Shown: positions 5,715 to 6,039 of the stretch, one piece after another
How positions within the stretch are numbered: the first letter of the stretch is position 1
How the letters are laid out: each line of letters begins with the position of its first letter
DNA from: Candidatus Bathyarchaeota archaeon
Lineage (GTDB): Archaea > Thermoproteota > Bathyarchaeia > Bathyarchaeales > Bathyarchaeaceae
DNA: 6,039 nucleotides
Reading direction: 5' to 3'
NCBI GenBank assembly: GCA_020344435.1
Contig: CP070826.1
Location: 1,123,688-1,129,726, forward strand
The notes under the pieces: generated by a model
The model's database searches: none
The model's input: the letters and a program-made list of their open reading frames with translations, nothing else
What the model was told of the DNA's origin: nothing
Position numbers and translations under genes: made by a program

Positions 5715-6039
5715 ATGTTCAGACTCTCGCCGACGAGTATCCTGATCATCGCGAACATACTGGTTTTCGCCTACACTTCTGTTGTCGGTGGCAGCTTTCC
5801 TCAGACAAGTACGATAGTGCTTAAACAGTTGGGGCAGTATAACATGTATGTATTGGGATATGGTTGGTACTGGCAGCTTCTCACGTCAATGTTTGTCCAT
5901 GTCGACCTTCTCCACCTTCTCCTAAACATGATTTTCCTCTTGATATTCGGTTTCAGAGGCGAAGAACTCTTCGGCAAGAAGGAGTTCTTTGCAATCTATT
6001 TCATCTCTGGACTCTTCGGCGGTCTCCTAACCTTGTTTA
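5715..6039 (+). CDS. rhomboid-family intramembrane serine protease, N-terminal part
   Basis: The frame is open from ATG 5715 to the window edge (108 complete codons), so the gene is truncated by the window. Residues 8-24 form a first membrane helix. Next comes the rhomboid L1 block WYWQLLTSMFVHVDLLHLLL (51-70) and Asn71. His67 and Asn71 form the HxxxN pair that in E. coli GlpG (H150/N154) lines the oxyanion site. FGFRGEELFG (78-87) and FFAIYFISGLFGG (91-103) continue the family pattern into the third helix. The catalytic GxSG serine and the late histidine would lie beyond the window, so activity cannot be judged. The L1 WR motif reads WQ here, a substitution I regard as tolerated. Rhomboids cut transmembrane substrates within or near the membrane. 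The gene is divergent from the presenilin-like protease gene, with 109 bases between start codons. Confidence 0.9.
   Translation, partial: MFRLSPTSILIIANILVFAYTSVVGGSFPQTSTIVLKQLGQYNMYVLGYGWYWQLLTSMFVHVDLLHLLLNMIFLLIFGFRGEELFGKKEFFAIYFISGLFGGLLTLF

Noticed and set aside
5698..5745. ATG at 5698 as an alternative start for the right-end gene
   Set aside because: Its frame stops at TGA after 15 codons. The rhomboid frame begins at ATG 5715, with GGAG eight bases upstream.
1..6039. tRNA, rRNA, CRISPR array, insertion sequence or attachment site
   Set aside because: I saw no spaced direct repeats, cloverleaf with a T-loop motif, transposase motif or terminal inverted repeats anywhere in the window.

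Overview
The window is chromosomal DNA from an archaeon. The clearest sign is a complete transcription factor B (archaeal TFIIB homologue). TATA-box promoters support this: at two genes the box lies about 25-30 bases before the start codon, as expected for leaderless archaeal transcripts. The base composition is moderate and nothing marks a hyperthermophile. A presenilin-type protease and a KptA/Tpt1 enzyme also fit an archaeon. A Thermoproteota/Bathyarchaeia-like or other uncultivated lineage is my guess, not something the sequence proves.

Layout, left to right. Bases 1-149 hold an AT-rich stretch and a possible small or partial ORF on the plus strand. Next is a minus-strand RNA 2'-phosphotransferase (kptA, 151-705). 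A shared AT-rich promoter region separates it from a divergent plus-strand membrane protein of unknown function with a long, very basic internal loop (795-1700). A 176-base control region with TATA motifs and a dyad leads into tfb (1877-2791). Convergent to tfb is a minus-strand NIF3-family dinuclear-metal protein (2845-3660). It shares a divergent promoter region with a plus-strand ornithine carbamoyltransferase (argF, 3793-4728). Convergent to argF is a minus-strand nine-helix membrane protein (4799-5605) with the two aspartate motifs of presenilin/signal-peptide-peptidase proteases. Divergent from it, 109 bases away, is the start of a rhomboid-type intramembrane serine protease (5715 to the window edge, truncated).

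The genes mostly alternate in strand, so most are probably transcribed alone. They are mainly housekeeping: RNA repair or end modification, basal transcription and arginine synthesis. The most notable arrangement is at the right end, where two mechanistically different intramembrane proteases (aspartyl and serine) start from one short divergent promoter region. This suggests, without proving, a coordinated membrane-proteolysis module. I saw no mobile element, CRISPR array, tRNA or rRNA.
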